A DNA stretch of 64,000 nucleotides from Candidatus Sulfopaludibacter sp. SbA3 (GCA_945893365.1 CAMDED010000021.1:1-64000), one strand, 5' to 3'. Counted from the first letter of the stretch, positions 9,446 through 18,706 are shown. Program-made: numbers and translations. The notes: generated from the letters alone by a model not told the origin.

Positions 9446-10281
9446 AGTTCGGCGTAAACACGTTCATTTGGACGGCGAATTTCGACCGGTCCAACCTCCC
9501 GCTCCTTCCACAAATCAAAGCCAACGGCTTCGACGGCGTCGAGGTGCCGCTGTTCGACCCCGCGGCTTTTGCGGCCACCGACATCCGGCGTGGGCTCGAA
9601 GAGAACGCGCTCGAATGCACCATCTGCTCGGTCCTCACGGGCGGATTGAACATGATTTCGGACGACGCAGCGGTGCGGGCGCGAACGCGCGAGCATATGA
9701 AAGCGGCGGTGAAGTCGGCTGCGGAGGTGGGCGCGAAGATCATCGCCGGTCCGCTCTATTCGCCGGTGGGCTTTCTGCCGGGGCGCCGCCGCAACGCGGA
9801 TGAATGGAGATGGGCGGTGGACTGTTACCAGGCGATCGGCCCGGTGTTGAAAGAGTACGGCGTCACCGTGGCCATCGAGCCGCTGAACCGCTTCGAGACG
9901 TACTTCCTGAACACCGCGGCGGACGCGGTGGCGCTCTGCGACGAGATCGGCGATCCGAACGTTGGAATTCTGTTCGACACCTTCCACGCGAACATCGAAG
10001 AGAAGGATATCGCGGCGGGGTACCGGACGGTTGCTAAGCATCTGAAGCACGTCCACACCTGCGAGAACGATCGTGGCATTCCCGGCAGCGGGCACGTGGA
10101 ATGGCCGGCGGTGTTTCAGGCGCTGCGGGACATCAAGTACGATGGCTGGCTTACGATTGAAAGCTTCGGCTTCGCGCTGGGCGAGTTGTCGGCGGCGGCG
10201 TCCATCTGGCGCGACATCGCGCCGACGCCCGAATCGATCGCGTTTGAGGGCGTGAAGTTCCTCAAACGGAACATGAGCTGA
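9442..10281 (+). CDS. Sugar phosphate isomerase/epimerase (TIM barrel)
   Basis: A 279-residue TIM-barrel protein of the xylose-isomerase-like superfamily, closest in feel to D-tagatose/D-psicose 3-epimerases. It starts with MKFGVNTFIWT and has VAIEPLNRFETYFLNT (catalytic Glu with the RFE pattern, about 146-161). Further along are GILFDTFHANIEE (Asp and His metal ligands, about 174-186), HVHTCENDRGIPGSGHVEW and the terminal catalytic Glu region WLTIESFG (about 233-240). All four metal-ligand positions of the family appear present. The ATG overlaps the stop of the cupin gene, so the two enzymes are probably co-translated and act on the same sugar. It is probably the last gene of the cassette. 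Confidence 0.85.
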   Translation: MKFGVNTFIWTANFDRSNLPLLPQIKANGFDGVEVPLFDPAAFAATDIRRGLEENALECTICSVLTGGLNMISDDAAVRARTREHMKAAVKSAAEVGAKIIAGPLYSPVGFLPGRRRNADEWRWAVDCYQAIGPVLKEYGVTVAIEPLNRFETYFLNTAADAVALCDEIGDPNVGILFDTFHANIEEKDIAAGYRTVAKHLKHVHTCENDRGIPGSGHVEWPAVFQALRDIKYDGWLTIESFGFALGELSAAASIWRDIAPTPESIAFEGVKFLKRNMS

Positions 10282-10337
10282 GCGCCGCCGGCCCGCGATT
10301 CGGCTGGCTTGGCTCCTTCACATGCGCACACCCCGGA

Positions 10338-10367
10338 TTGGACGCAACTCGCACTTCTTAGGATAAT
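10338..10367 (+). promoter_or_regulatory. Candidate sigma70-type promoter for the YgiT/DUF4258 locus
   Basis: TTGGAC (10338-10343) and GATAAT (10362-10367) are separated by 18 bases and precede the DUF4258 reading frame by about 20 bases. No operator could be recognised. The match is by eye only. Confidence 0.4.
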
Positions 10368-10387
10368 GGTTACGTGCCGGGCCGCGA

Positions 10388-10696
10388 ATGATCGAAGAGA
10401 TTCGCCGGAAGATTCAGCGCCGGGAGTACGAGTATTCGCTGCACGCAGCAGATTAGAGTGTTCTCCGGCATATCGCCCGGAGGGAGGTAGAGGATGCTCT
10501 TGGGAACGGTACCGTCATCGAGGATTATCCGAGTGACAAATACGGCCCAAGTTGTTTGGTCTTAGGTTACACGAAATCCGGGAGACCGCTACACATTCAG
10601 TGCACTCATCCGGTTCGGGCTCGAATCAAGATCATCACGGTTTATGAGCCTGATCCTGAGGAATGGGTTGAGTTCAAGAAAAGGAGCCTGCAATGA
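10388..10696 (+). pseudogene. DUF4258 toxin-like gene with in-frame stop
   Basis: From the ATG at 10388 the frame encodes a DUF4258-type protein of about 102 residues. It is interrupted by a TAG at codon 23 (10454-10456), directly after YSLHAAD. After the stop the same frame continues without further lesions: SVLRHIARREVEDALG, IEDYPSDKYGPSCLVLGY, HIQCTHPV, IKIITVYEPDPEEW. These are the characteristic conserved blocks of the family, so a single CAG-to-TAG change would explain the break. The last codons overlap the ATG of the YgiT-type zinc-finger gene (CAATGA), the usual toxin-antitoxin arrangement. The toxin is presumably inactive unless the stop is suppressed or is a sequencing error. Confidence 0.75.
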
Positions 10697-10920
10697 GTTG
10701 TGACGTTTGTTTCGCCGGTGAGCGTCGCCCCCAACTGATCCGATACAGTTTGTCGATGGCAGACCGTTTGGTTTTGGTTGACCACGTACCGGCTGAGGTC
10801 TGCGACCGCTGTGGCGAGGTGACCCTGAGTCCCGAGGTTGTCGAGCGCTTGCAACAAACCGTTTGGCAGCAGGAGCCTCCGGCCAGATTTATCGAAACGC
10901 CGGTCTACGAGTTCGCATAG
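10693..10920 (+). CDS. YgiT-type zinc-finger protein (antitoxin partner of DUF4258)
   Basis: A 75-residue protein with two CxxC pairs, CDVC (residues 3-6) and CDRC (37-40), the zinc-binding pattern of the YgiT/MqsA N-terminal domain. Between them lies a short beta segment, and the LSPEVVERLQQ helix follows. The C-terminal helix-turn-helix of full MqsA is absent, as is typical of the short form paired with DUF4258 proteins. It overlaps the upstream broken toxin gene by four bases. Conservation of an intact antitoxin beside a dead toxin is common in decaying toxin-antitoxin loci. The role as antitoxin/repressor is inferred from family and context. Confidence 0.8.
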   Translation: MSCDVCFAGERRPQLIRYSLSMADRLVLVDHVPAEVCDRCGEVTLSPEVVERLQQTVWQQEPPARFIETPVYEFA

Positions 10921-10999
10921 GCTCGCTGAGACTATGGTTCCCCTCGCTCAACGCTATTCGAACTCTTGTCTTCGATCCGCATACTACCAATGGGCGCCG

Positions 11000-11540
11000 A
11001 TGGACCTCACAGAGGCCAAGCGGCACGTCGACCGCGAGCGCCGGACCCTCTACCTGGATGGACCCAACGACATCGACTGGATATTTCGGAACGACATCAC
11101 ACAACGACGAGAGGAAGCGATGTATCTCGATTACGTCGCATACCGAGATCATTTCCACGACGAACACGTATGGTATTCGCCCAACCCACGGCTTTTGCGG
11201 GGATGCGTGCCGGCGGTAAGCCCAACGTGGTCCGTGTCGCGCAGGCGCTCCACCGCATTGGACTGACCTCACCGAAGGCACTCAGACTGATTGCGGAGAT
11301 TTGGCGCGACATTCCACAACCCGACACCTTCACCTGGGAGCAATCACGCGAAACAGACATCCGAACAATCGACCTGCTTGAGAAGGGGAAACTGCTTCTG
11401 CCCGCCCCCGACAGCGCCTACAACACGGTAGCGAACGAATGGCGCGCCCTCTCTACTCCCTCGATCTCACACCCAACAAGGTCAACCCGGCAGACCTTAG
11501 AGAAGCCCAACAACGCTGGGCGCCAACCGGCACGTATTAG
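11000..11540 (+). pseudogene. Unrecognised gene broken by two frameshifts
   Basis: Protein-like sequence passes through all three forward frames. Frame 1 runs from the ATG at 11000 (MDLTEAKRHVDRERRTLYL ... WYSPNPR) to about 11190. A second frame carries AGGKPNVVRVAQALHRIGL ... LLEKGKLLLPAPDSAYNTV to about 11440. The third frame then gives LYSLDLTPNKVNPADLREAQ and ends at the TAG at 11538. Joined, they would make a soluble, charged protein of about 180 residues. I recognise no family. The smooth hand-over of plausible protein between frames is the evidence for frameshifts, not homology. The intervening 10921-10999 shows nothing else. Confidence 0.45.
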
Positions 11541-11563
11541 CTGCGCCAAGCCGAGCGCGACGG

Positions 11564-11947
11564 CTAACCGCGCGATGCCCGTTCCCGCCTCTCCCCGACC
11601 CAGTAGGTAATAAGGTGCGCGATCCCGATTCCAAGTGGAATCAGACCGGCGACCTGCATCCCTTGAGGAATATCCTTTGTGACTTCGCTCGGAGGGAAGA
11701 CCAATAAAGTGCTCAACAGCCCGATGGTTCCAATCCCCACGGCCACCCACGAACACCCCAGCAGGAGCAGCACGCGCTGCACGTTCCAGGTAGAGCGCTG
11801 GACCTCCTGTATCAGCGGCGGAAGCTCGATTCCCTTCTCGATTGCCGCCATCCTCTCTCTGTGGACCATATTCCGCCGGTCATGCTTCAGCCACTGCAGA
11901 AAAGCGATGAACCCCACCAGTGATACTCCGATAATTGCGTCTCCCAT
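11564..11947 (-). CDS. Small membrane protein, copy A of a tandem duplicate (DUF6249-like)
   Basis: A 127-residue protein with an N-terminal hydrophobic segment (about 4-18). Next come a basic linker with HRERMAAIEKGIELPPL (about 28-44) and two further membrane segments (about 58-80 and 93-112), ending GERRERASRG. The ERMAAIEKG-type linker between membrane helices resembles the DUF6249 family; I am not certain of the assignment. The start is clear: AAAGGAG lies 6-12 bases upstream and TATAAA 23 bases upstream. It is about 85% identical to copy B at 12124. Both point away from the ECF sigma factor gene, so regulation by that factor is plausible but unproven. Confidence 0.75.
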   Translation of the reverse strand: MGDAIIGVSLVGFIAFLQWLKHDRRNMVHRERMAAIEKGIELPPLIQEVQRSTWNVQRVLLLLGCSWVAVGIGTIGLLSTLLVFPPSEVTKDIPQGMQVAGLIPLGIGIAHLITYWVGERRERASRG

Positions 11948-12123
11948 ACGATATTTCTCCTTTCGCCCGTTTATACTCGCAGCCCCCGCTTGCGGTTGAC
12001 TGATTTCGAAAATAATTCGTGCAACTCTTTCGCGGGCCCGGCCGCCCCCCACCGGGCCCAGCGGGGGCTTGCCGCGTCATTCAGATGAAGCGGTTTCGCC
12101 CCCATTTTTCGCACCGGAAGCAG

Positions 12124-12507
12124 CTAACCGCGCGATGCTTGTTCCCGCCGCTCCCCGGCCCGGTACGTAACAAGGTACGCGATCCCGAGTCCCAAAGGAA
12201 TCAGACCGGCGGCCTGCATCCCCTGGGGAATGTCCTTCGTGACCTCGCTCGGAGGGAAGCTCAACAATACGCTTAGCAGCACGACGGTTCCAATCCCCAC
12301 GGCTATCCACGACCACCCGAACAGCAGCAACAGGCGCTGTATGTTCCAGGTAGAGCGTTGGACTTCCTGTATCAGCGGCGGAAGCTCGACTCCCTTTTCG
12401 ATTGCCGCCATCCTTTCCCTGTGCATCATGTTCCGCCGGTCATGCTTCAGCCACTGCAGAAAAGCGATGAAGCCGACCAGTGAAACTCCGATAATCGCGT
12501 CGCCCAT
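12124..12507 (-). CDS. Small membrane protein, copy B of a tandem duplicate (DUF6249-like)
   Basis: A 127-residue protein, same length and layout as copy A: short N-terminal hydrophobic segment, HRERMAAIEKGVELPPL linker and two C-terminal membrane helices. Most differences from copy A are conservative (for example I/V and L/V changes in the helices; W for C in one). The ribosome-binding site AAAGGAGAAA and a TATAAA box are identical in position to copy A. It is divergent from the sigma-factor gene at 12620, sharing a 112-bp intergenic region. Its likely role is at the inner membrane. No enzymatic motif is visible. Confidence 0.75.
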   Translation of the reverse strand: MGDAIIGVSLVGFIAFLQWLKHDRRNMMHRERMAAIEKGVELPPLIQEVQRSTWNIQRLLLLFGWSWIAVGIGTVVLLSVLLSFPPSEVTKDIPQGMQAAGLIPLGLGIAYLVTYRAGERREQASRG

Positions 12508-12619
12508 ATTGTGTTTCTCCTTTCGCCCGTTTATACTCGCAGCCGGGCCTCGCGGTTGAGCGCGATTTCAAAAATAATTCGTGCAACCGCGGAAGCCTCC
12601 CAGTAGTACAAAGAGGGCA
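12508..12619. promoter_or_regulatory. Shared divergent control region with conserved element
   Basis: This intergenic region carries, on the minus strand, a TATAAA box (12530-12535) and the ribosome-binding site of copy B. Further up is the element AAAATAATTCGTGCAAC (12571-12587), which is also preserved in the duplicated leader of copy A (ending at 12025). On the plus strand, AAAGAGGG serves the sigma factor start. Preservation of the element in both copies suggests a binding site, possibly for the adjacent ECF sigma factor; that is inference. Confidence 0.4.
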
Positions 12620-13138
12620 ATGGATCACGACGACATCCTGGAGTTGCTCTCAAAAGGCAACCGGGAAGCAGCCTTCGAGATGCTCCTTTACCGGTATCAG
12701 AATAAGACGTTCCGGCTGGTCTTTTCCATTATTGGTAACGCTGCCCATGCCGAGGAGGTCACCCAGGATACCTTCGTCAAGATCTGGCAAGCTCTTCCCG
12801 GTTATGACGGCCGCGCTTCGCTCGCGACGTGGCTCTACACGATTGCGAAGAACACCAGTCTCACTCACGTCAGGTCCGAGCGTTACCGTCGGACTTCGCC
12901 GATCGAGGACGGGCCCGAGCCCCACGGAAAGGCCGATCGCACGGTCACGCGCCTGGAGATAGATCAGATGGTCGCGAGGCTACCCCAGGAGCAACGGGAA
13001 GTCGTGGAATTATTTTATTTGCAGGACCGGGCGGTCGAAGACGTGGCCGCCATGCTCGACCTGCCGGAAGGCACCGTCAAGAGCCACCTGTTTCGCGCGC
13101 GGAAGGCATTAGGTGCGATGATGGAGAGGAAGCCATGA
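12620..13138 (+). CDS. ECF-type RNA polymerase sigma factor
   Basis: A 172-residue sigma70-family protein of the extracytoplasmic function type. Sigma region 2 spans about 18-90 (FEMLLYRYQNKTFRLVFSI, then VTQDTFVKIWQALPGY). Region 4 spans about 115-168 (LPQEQREVVELFYLQ, VEDVAAMLDLPEGTVKSHL), a helix-turn-helix that contacts the -35 element. The ATG at 12620 is preferred for its AGAGGG ribosome-binding site. A GTG at 12581 would extend it but lies within the conserved upstream element. The gene overlaps the following anti-sigma gene by four bases (ATGA), the standard sigma/anti-sigma arrangement. Confidence 0.92.
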   Translation: MDHDDILELLSKGNREAAFEMLLYRYQNKTFRLVFSIIGNAAHAEEVTQDTFVKIWQALPGYDGRASLATWLYTIAKNTSLTHVRSERYRRTSPIEDGPEPHGKADRTVTRLEIDQMVARLPQEQREVVELFYLQDRAVEDVAAMLDLPEGTVKSHLFRARKALGAMMERKP

Positions 13139-13545
13139 GCGAAGTTACCTGCCGCACGGCACACGAGTGGATTCTCGAAAAACTGGATTCGACGCTGGCC
13201 CCGCGGCAGTGCGAGGCTCTCGAATCGCATCTCGCGGGGTGCGCTGAGTGCCGCCGCTTCGAGGAACTGCAACTTCAGTTGGATGGGGCGCTGGCCAGCC
13301 GCCATTCACCCGCGCTAACTCACGCGTTTCGAGCGAACTTGAAACGGCGTATCAAGGCCGAAGAACGGCGCGCGCTTTGGGATGCGATCCCGGATCTATT
13401 TCACGTTGGCGCGGGCCTCGCGATAATCGGAATCTGCGCATGGTTCCTGCCGCTCCCCGCGAGTACGGTCGCCGCCGCCGGAGCCGTAACCTACCTCTCG
13501 CAGGCGCTGCTGCGGCTCTGTTTCGAAGAACTGGAAGACATTTAG
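13135..13545 (+). CDS. Zinc-finger anti-sigma factor, membrane anchored
   Basis: A 136-residue protein with an N-terminal zf-HC2 (ZAS-like) domain: C at about residue 5 and HLAGCAECRRF (HxxxCxxC, about 31-41) give the zinc ligands. A C-terminal hydrophobic region follows (about 92-127), probably one or two membrane helices. It overlaps the ECF sigma gene by ATGA and should bind and hold that factor at the membrane until a signal releases it. The signal cannot be read from the sequence. The last residues (LCFEELEDI) are acidic. Confidence 0.85.
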   Translation: MSEVTCRTAHEWILEKLDSTLAPRQCEALESHLAGCAECRRFEELQLQLDGALASRHSPALTHAFRANLKRRIKAEERRALWDAIPDLFHVGAGLAIIGICAWFLPLPASTVAAAGAVTYLSQALLRLCFEELEDI

Positions 13546-14697
<1,152 letters not shown>

Positions 14698-14758
14698 CTG
14701 CGCGCGGCCCGCGCGACCCGAGCCTTGACAGTTGTCGATGATCTAGGTCTCGACACTT

Positions 14759-15088
14759 ATGCTAAAACCATCCGATCTTCTACAAGGAACACTTGATCTT
14801 TTGATTCTGAAGAGCATCGCCAGAACACCGCTTCACGGATGGGGGCGTTGCCAAGAGGATCCAACTGCTGTCGGGCGAAGTGCTATCCGTGCAGGAGGGC
14901 TCGTTGTACCCGGCCCTGCATCGCCTGAAACACCAGGGTTGGATCGAGGCGGATGGCGCGAATCGGACCTTGGTCGCGATGCCAAGTTCTATTCCCTGAC
15001 TCGCGCCGGCCGCAAGCGGCTTTCGCGCGAACTCGAAAGCTGGGAGCGTCTGTCTTCCGCCGTGCGGTTGTTGCTCGAAAGAGCGTAA
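14759..15088 (+). pseudogene. PadR-family regulator with two compensating frameshifts
   Basis: The N-terminus MLKPSDLLQGTLDLLILKSI and the C-terminus (KFYSLTRAGRKRLSRELES ... LERA) are typical of the small PadR repressors that precede ADOP permeases in Acidobacteria. Between them the protein is nonsense. An extra G in the run at 14841-14845 shifts the frame, and a missing T near 14954 shifts it back. The intervening +1 frame reads the expected VAKRIQLLSGEVLSVQEGSL and LYPALHRLKHQGWIEAD. The winged-helix recognition core is therefore destroyed although the frame stays open for 109 codons. It lies 12 bases upstream of the decayed permease. Confidence 0.85.
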
Positions 15089-15100
15089 CGAGGCGTCTTC

Positions 15101-15872
15101 ATGCGATTCTGGCGAATCATCAAAATGCGTCCGCGCTCGCTGTTCCGCCGCTCGGCCGCGGACCCTGGCGCACGGCGGGAATGGAGCTGCATCCCGATAT
15201 GCCGACGCGGGAAAAGCTGGAGGCTGGCTATCCGCCCGCCGGAGCGCGTCACGCCGCCATGCGCGAGATCGGCAATCTCGGCCTGCTCGATGAGCAGTCG
15301 CGCGACGCGCGGGGCGTGCGCTACTTGCACGATCTCGCCGACGATCCGGGCTTCGCCGTCCGTCTGCTGCGCAAGTCGCCGGTGTTCACGGTGGTCTCGT
15401 TGTTATCCCTCGGCCGCCTAGTCGAAAGATCCTATCCGGACATGCTCCCAGTGCGCGATCCGGAGCAGATCGTTCGAATCGTGCGCTCGTCCCCTTCGTC
15501 CCCCGAATCCAGTTCCTTCACCTATCCGCAATATCGGGAATTGGCTGCCGCCGATACGCCGCTTGGAGGGCTCGTCTGCACGAGCGGCGGCCGGGTCTCC
15601 CTCGTGGCGGATGGCGGCGCGGCCGAGTCGATCTCCGTTCAGCTCGCATCGGGCAACTACTATCAGTCGCTCGAAGTCCAGCCTATAATGGGCCGGCGAT
15701 CTACTACGGATCGCGCGCCGTGAACGATGTGCTGTACGAGGTTCGCCCGATGGATCCCGCGGCGCTGCTGTGGGCCTGCGGGATACTGGCGGGAGCCGCT
15801 TCACTGGCGGCGTGGCTGCCGGCTCGCCGCGCTGCGTCGGTAGAACCCTCCGTGGCGATACGGGCCGACTGA
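15101..15872 (+). pseudogene. Decayed ADOP/MacB-type FtsX permease gene
   Basis: Remnant of an about 800-residue acidobacterial duplicated orphan permease. It begins with MRFWRIIKMRPRSLFRRS in one frame. After a scrambled stretch near 15170 it continues in another frame with TREKLEAGYPP, MREIGNLGLL and LRKSPVFTVVSLLSL. The first membrane helix is then lost, and the MacB periplasmic start survives (LPVRDPEQIVRIVRSS, ASGNYYQSLEVQP). At about 15700-15720 a large internal deletion joins it to the last ~50 codons of the second FtsX domain (frame at 15720: LPARRAASVEPSVAIRAD, stop 15870-15872). The padR gene before it is also broken, so the whole module is dead. Confidence 0.85.
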
Positions 15873-15924
15873 GAGCGAACTTGACATTCATACTCCGTTT
15901 TTATTATGACTGTCACTCGCTCTC

Positions 15925-17553
15925 ATGTGGCAACAAAACTATACACCCATCGCCGATAGCCTTGTCGCGTCCTCTCTGGTGGCGGCAATCCCTATCTTTG
16001 TGCTTCTCTATCTTCTCGGCGTCGCCCGCAAACCTGCGTGGATGGCGGCCCTTTGCGGACTCGTCGCGGCCGCTGTCGTTGCAGTCGCCGCGTACGGAAT
16101 GCCGATCGGCAAGCTGCTCGCATCGGTTGTGTACGGCGCGGCGTTTGGCCTGTTCCCCATCGGGTGGGTCGTCTTCGCCGCGATCCTGCTTTACAGGTTG
16201 ACGGTCGAGACTGGAAAATTTGAAGTCGTGAAGGATTCGGTCGGCAGCCTGACCGACGACCGCCGCCTGCAAGCGCTGCTGATCGCGTTCGCTTTTGGCG
16301 CGTTTATCGAAGGCGCGGCCGGATTCGGCACGCCGGTTGCCGTGGCGGCAGCCATGCTGACGGGGTTGGGCTTCTCGCCGTTCTATGCCGCCTCCATCTG
16401 CATGCTCGCGAATACCGCGCCCGTAGCCTTCGGTTCGATCGGCACGCCGGTTCTTACGCTGGCCGGAATCACGCAGCTTCCGCTCGCCCAATTGAGCGCC
16501 GCGGTGGGGCGAATCTGCGCGCCGGTGTCTCTGATCGTGCCCGCGTACCTGATCATGGTGATGGGCGGATGGAAAGCGCTCAAGGGTGTGTTGCCCGCGG
16601 CCATCCTCTGCGGCGTCTCGTTCGCCGGCACGCAGTTCTTCGTATCGAACTACATCGGGCCGCAGTTGACCGACATCCTCAGCTCGCTCGCCTCCATCGG
16701 TACGCTGGTCGTACTCTTCCGGTTCTGGAAGCCGAAAGACACGTTCCAACTCGCCGGCCATGGACCCACCCCGGTACACGACCGCCACCACACCGGGGGC
16801 GAGTTGCTTCTCGCCTGGACGCCGTACCTCCTCCTCGTCGTGCTGGTTCTGTTGTGGAGCTATCCGGCCTTTCAGGCGCAACTCAACACCGTGAGTATCA
16901 AGTTCCCCTGGCCCGGCCTGCACAACCAGATCGCCCGCATGCCGCCCGTGACGAAGGCCGTTGCGCCCTACGGCGCCGAGTTCACTTTCAACTGGCTGTC
17001 CGCCACAGGCACAGTCTGTCTGATCGCCACTATTCTGTCCGCATTGGTGCTCAGGATGAAGCTGTCGGCCTTTGGCCGCGTCTTCGCGAATACGTCGAAG
17101 CAGTTGGCGATTCCGGAATTCACCATTGCCACGGTCATGGCGCTCGCCTATCTGATGAACTATTCGGGCGCGACATCGACGCTGGGCCTGGCGTTCGCGG
17201 CAACGGGCGTCACCTTCCCATTCTTCAGCTCCCTGCTCGGATGGCTGGGCGTCTTTCTGACGGGCAGCGATACGTCGGCCAATGCGCTGTTCGGAAATCT
17301 CCAGGTGGTCACGGCGGGAAAGCTCGGCCTCAATCCGATTCTGATGGCGGCGTCGAATTCGTCGGGCGGCGTGATGGGCAAGATGATCAGCCTGTCGAGC
17401 ATCGCGGTGGCGGCCGCTGCGACCGGGATGACGGCTTCGGATTCGGCGAAGTTGTTCCGGTCCAACATGAAACACAGCATCATTCTGGCCTCGGTGCTCG
17501 GCTTGATTACCGTGTTCTATGCCTATGTGATGCCGGGCTGGGCCCCGCAATAG
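15925..17553 (+). CDS. lctP: L-lactate permease (LctP family)
   Basis: A 542-residue inner-membrane transporter with about 12-14 hydrophobic helices, of the LctP/LldP family that imports lactate (and glycolate) with protons. Family signatures include MWQQNYTPIADSL at the N-terminus, FGAFIEGAAGFGTPVAVAAA (about 130-149), APVAFGSIGTPVLTLAGIT (about 167-185), LTGSDTSANALFGNLQV (about 445-461) and SSGGVMGKMIS. Length matches the family. It stands alone, with no lactate dehydrogenase genes beside it. The 296 bases downstream (to 17849) contain no recognisable gene. Confidence 0.95.
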   Translation: MWQQNYTPIADSLVASSLVAAIPIFVLLYLLGVARKPAWMAALCGLVAAAVVAVAAYGMPIGKLLASVVYGAAFGLFPIGWVVFAAILLYRLTVETGKFEVVKDSVGSLTDDRRLQALLIAFAFGAFIEGAAGFGTPVAVAAAMLTGLGFSPFYAASICMLANTAPVAFGSIGTPVLTLAGITQLPLAQLSAAVGRICAPVSLIVPAYLIMVMGGWKALKGVLPAAILCGVSFAGTQFFVSNYIGPQLTDILSSLASIGTLVVLFRFWKPKDTFQLAGHGPTPVHDRHHTGGELLLAWTPYLLLVVLVLLWSYPAFQAQLNTVSIKFPWPGLHNQIARMPPVTKAVAPYGAEFTFNWLSATGTVCLIATILSALVLRMKLSAFGRVFANTSKQLAIPEFTIATVMALAYLMNYSGATSTLGLAFAATGVTFPFFSSLLGWLGVFLTGSDTSANALFGNLQVVTAGKLGLNPILMAASNSSGGVMGKMISLSSIAVAAAATGMTASDSAKLFRSNMKHSIILASVLGLITVFYAYVMPGWAPQ

Positions 17554-17849
17554 AAGGGCTGCGGAACATGGTCTGGACCCCGGGGGAACGGCGCCCAAGG
17601 AGCGAATCCCGAGAATAAAACAGCTAGAGCGCGATCACCGCCGGCTGAATCCGGTAAACCGGTGTGCGGCACGGAAGCGCCGTCCGGAACACGCTTGGCC
17701 GCTTGCAGCGGGAACCGCCGCGGCAGCGCTAACGCCCCGGAAGGGCCGCGCCGAAAAGAGTACGCCGGTCCGGCCGGAGGCCGAAAGTGGTGTGTTCCCT
17801 GCATCCGGCATCTGCCCGGGACTCTCGTTCTCATCGGGAAATCCCGGCC

Positions 17850-18659
17850 CTAAATGGTCTTCGCGCGCTTGCCGCGGCCGCCGCGCGCCATCAGTCCGGA
17901 GAATTCCTCCGGCGTGAGCGGGCGATGCTTCCCGATCGTCAAATCCCCGATCCGGATTCCTCCGATCGAGGTCCGGACCAGCTTCAGCACCTTGCCGTCA
18001 ACCGCTTCGATCATCCGGCGCACCTGCCGGTTGCGGCCTTCGGTAATGGTGACTTCGATGTGCGAGTATTTCTCCGAGTCGCGTAATCGGGTAACGATCG
18101 CCGGACGCGTCGGGCCATCGCTGAGCGTCACGCCCGTGCGCAGCTTCTCCAATTGCCCGTCGCTCAGAATCGTCGAGCATTTCAACTGATACGTCTTGGG
18201 GACCTTGAATTCCGGATTCGTCAGACGCTCGCCGAACTGCGCGTCGTTCGTCATCAGAATCAGGCCGCTCGAATCGAGGTCGAGCCGGCCCACCGGGAAC
18301 ACCCAATGATCGAAATCTTTCAATAAGTCGTAGACGGTCGGGCGTCCCTCGGGGTCTTTGTGAGTGGTCAAGTATCCCGTGGGCTTGTAGAGCAGCAGGT
18401 AGTGACGCTTGCCTTCCCGCACGGGCCTTCCGTCGAGGGTGACGCGGTCCCGCTCCAGGTCGACCCAGAAATCCGGTCTCTCCACCCGGTTCCCATTCAC
18501 GGCCACGCGCCCTTGCGCGATCCACTCGCACGCCTCCGTCCGCGACCCAAGCCCCGCCTTGGAGAGGATGCGTTCCAGGGTCTTCAAAGGACGCTCGCCC
18601 TCATTGGAGCGTTTCTCGCGGGCCTGAACCGGCGCGCGGAAGTTTGCAGATCGTTTCAT
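17850..18659 (-). CDS. rluB: RsuA/RluB-family pseudouridine synthase
   Basis: A 269-residue rRNA pseudouridine synthase. An N-terminal basic tail is followed by an S4 RNA-binding domain (about 27-85: LERILSKAGLGSRTEACEW, GRVAVNGN). The catalytic domain carries GRLDLDSSGLIL with the catalytic Asp (about 122-133), and ends with EGRNRQVRRMIEAV and LVRTSIGGI. The motifs fit the RsuA/RluB/E/F group that modifies 16S or 23S rRNA; rluB (23S) is the best guess. The C-terminus is basic (GRGKRAKTI). It is divergent from hutI with a 47-bp AT-rich gap. Confidence 0.9.
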   Translation of the reverse strand: MKRSANFRAPVQAREKRSNEGERPLKTLERILSKAGLGSRTEACEWIAQGRVAVNGNRVERPDFWVDLERDRVTLDGRPVREGKRHYLLLYKPTGYLTTHKDPEGRPTVYDLLKDFDHWVFPVGRLDLDSSGLILMTNDAQFGERLTNPEFKVPKTYQLKCSTILSDGQLEKLRTGVTLSDGPTRPAIVTRLRDSEKYSHIEVTITEGRNRQVRRMIEAVDGKVLKLVRTSIGGIRIGDLTIGKHRPLTPEEFSGLMARGGRGKRAKTI

Positions 18660-18706
18660 TAATCTAAAATGCGGGCCTTAATGTTACATTATAGGTTCAG
18701 TGCTGC

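Larger units (their letters stand above)
11560..12587. repeat. 560-bp tandem duplication (two membrane-protein genes plus leader)
   Basis: The segments 11560-12025 and 12122-12587 match over the coding region, ribosome-binding site, TATAAA box and an upstream block ending in AATAATTCGTGCAAC. The gene ends are exactly 560 bases apart (11564/12124 and 11947/12507). Divergence is mostly silent or conservative, which points to an old duplication kept under selection. The 98 bases between the units (12026-12123) are GC-rich and show no gene. Confidence 0.85.

Noticed and set aside
15913-17598. A 561-codon minus-strand open frame over the lactate permease
   Set aside because: Low-complexity Arg/Gly/His composition typical of an antisense shadow; the plus strand encodes a full LctP.
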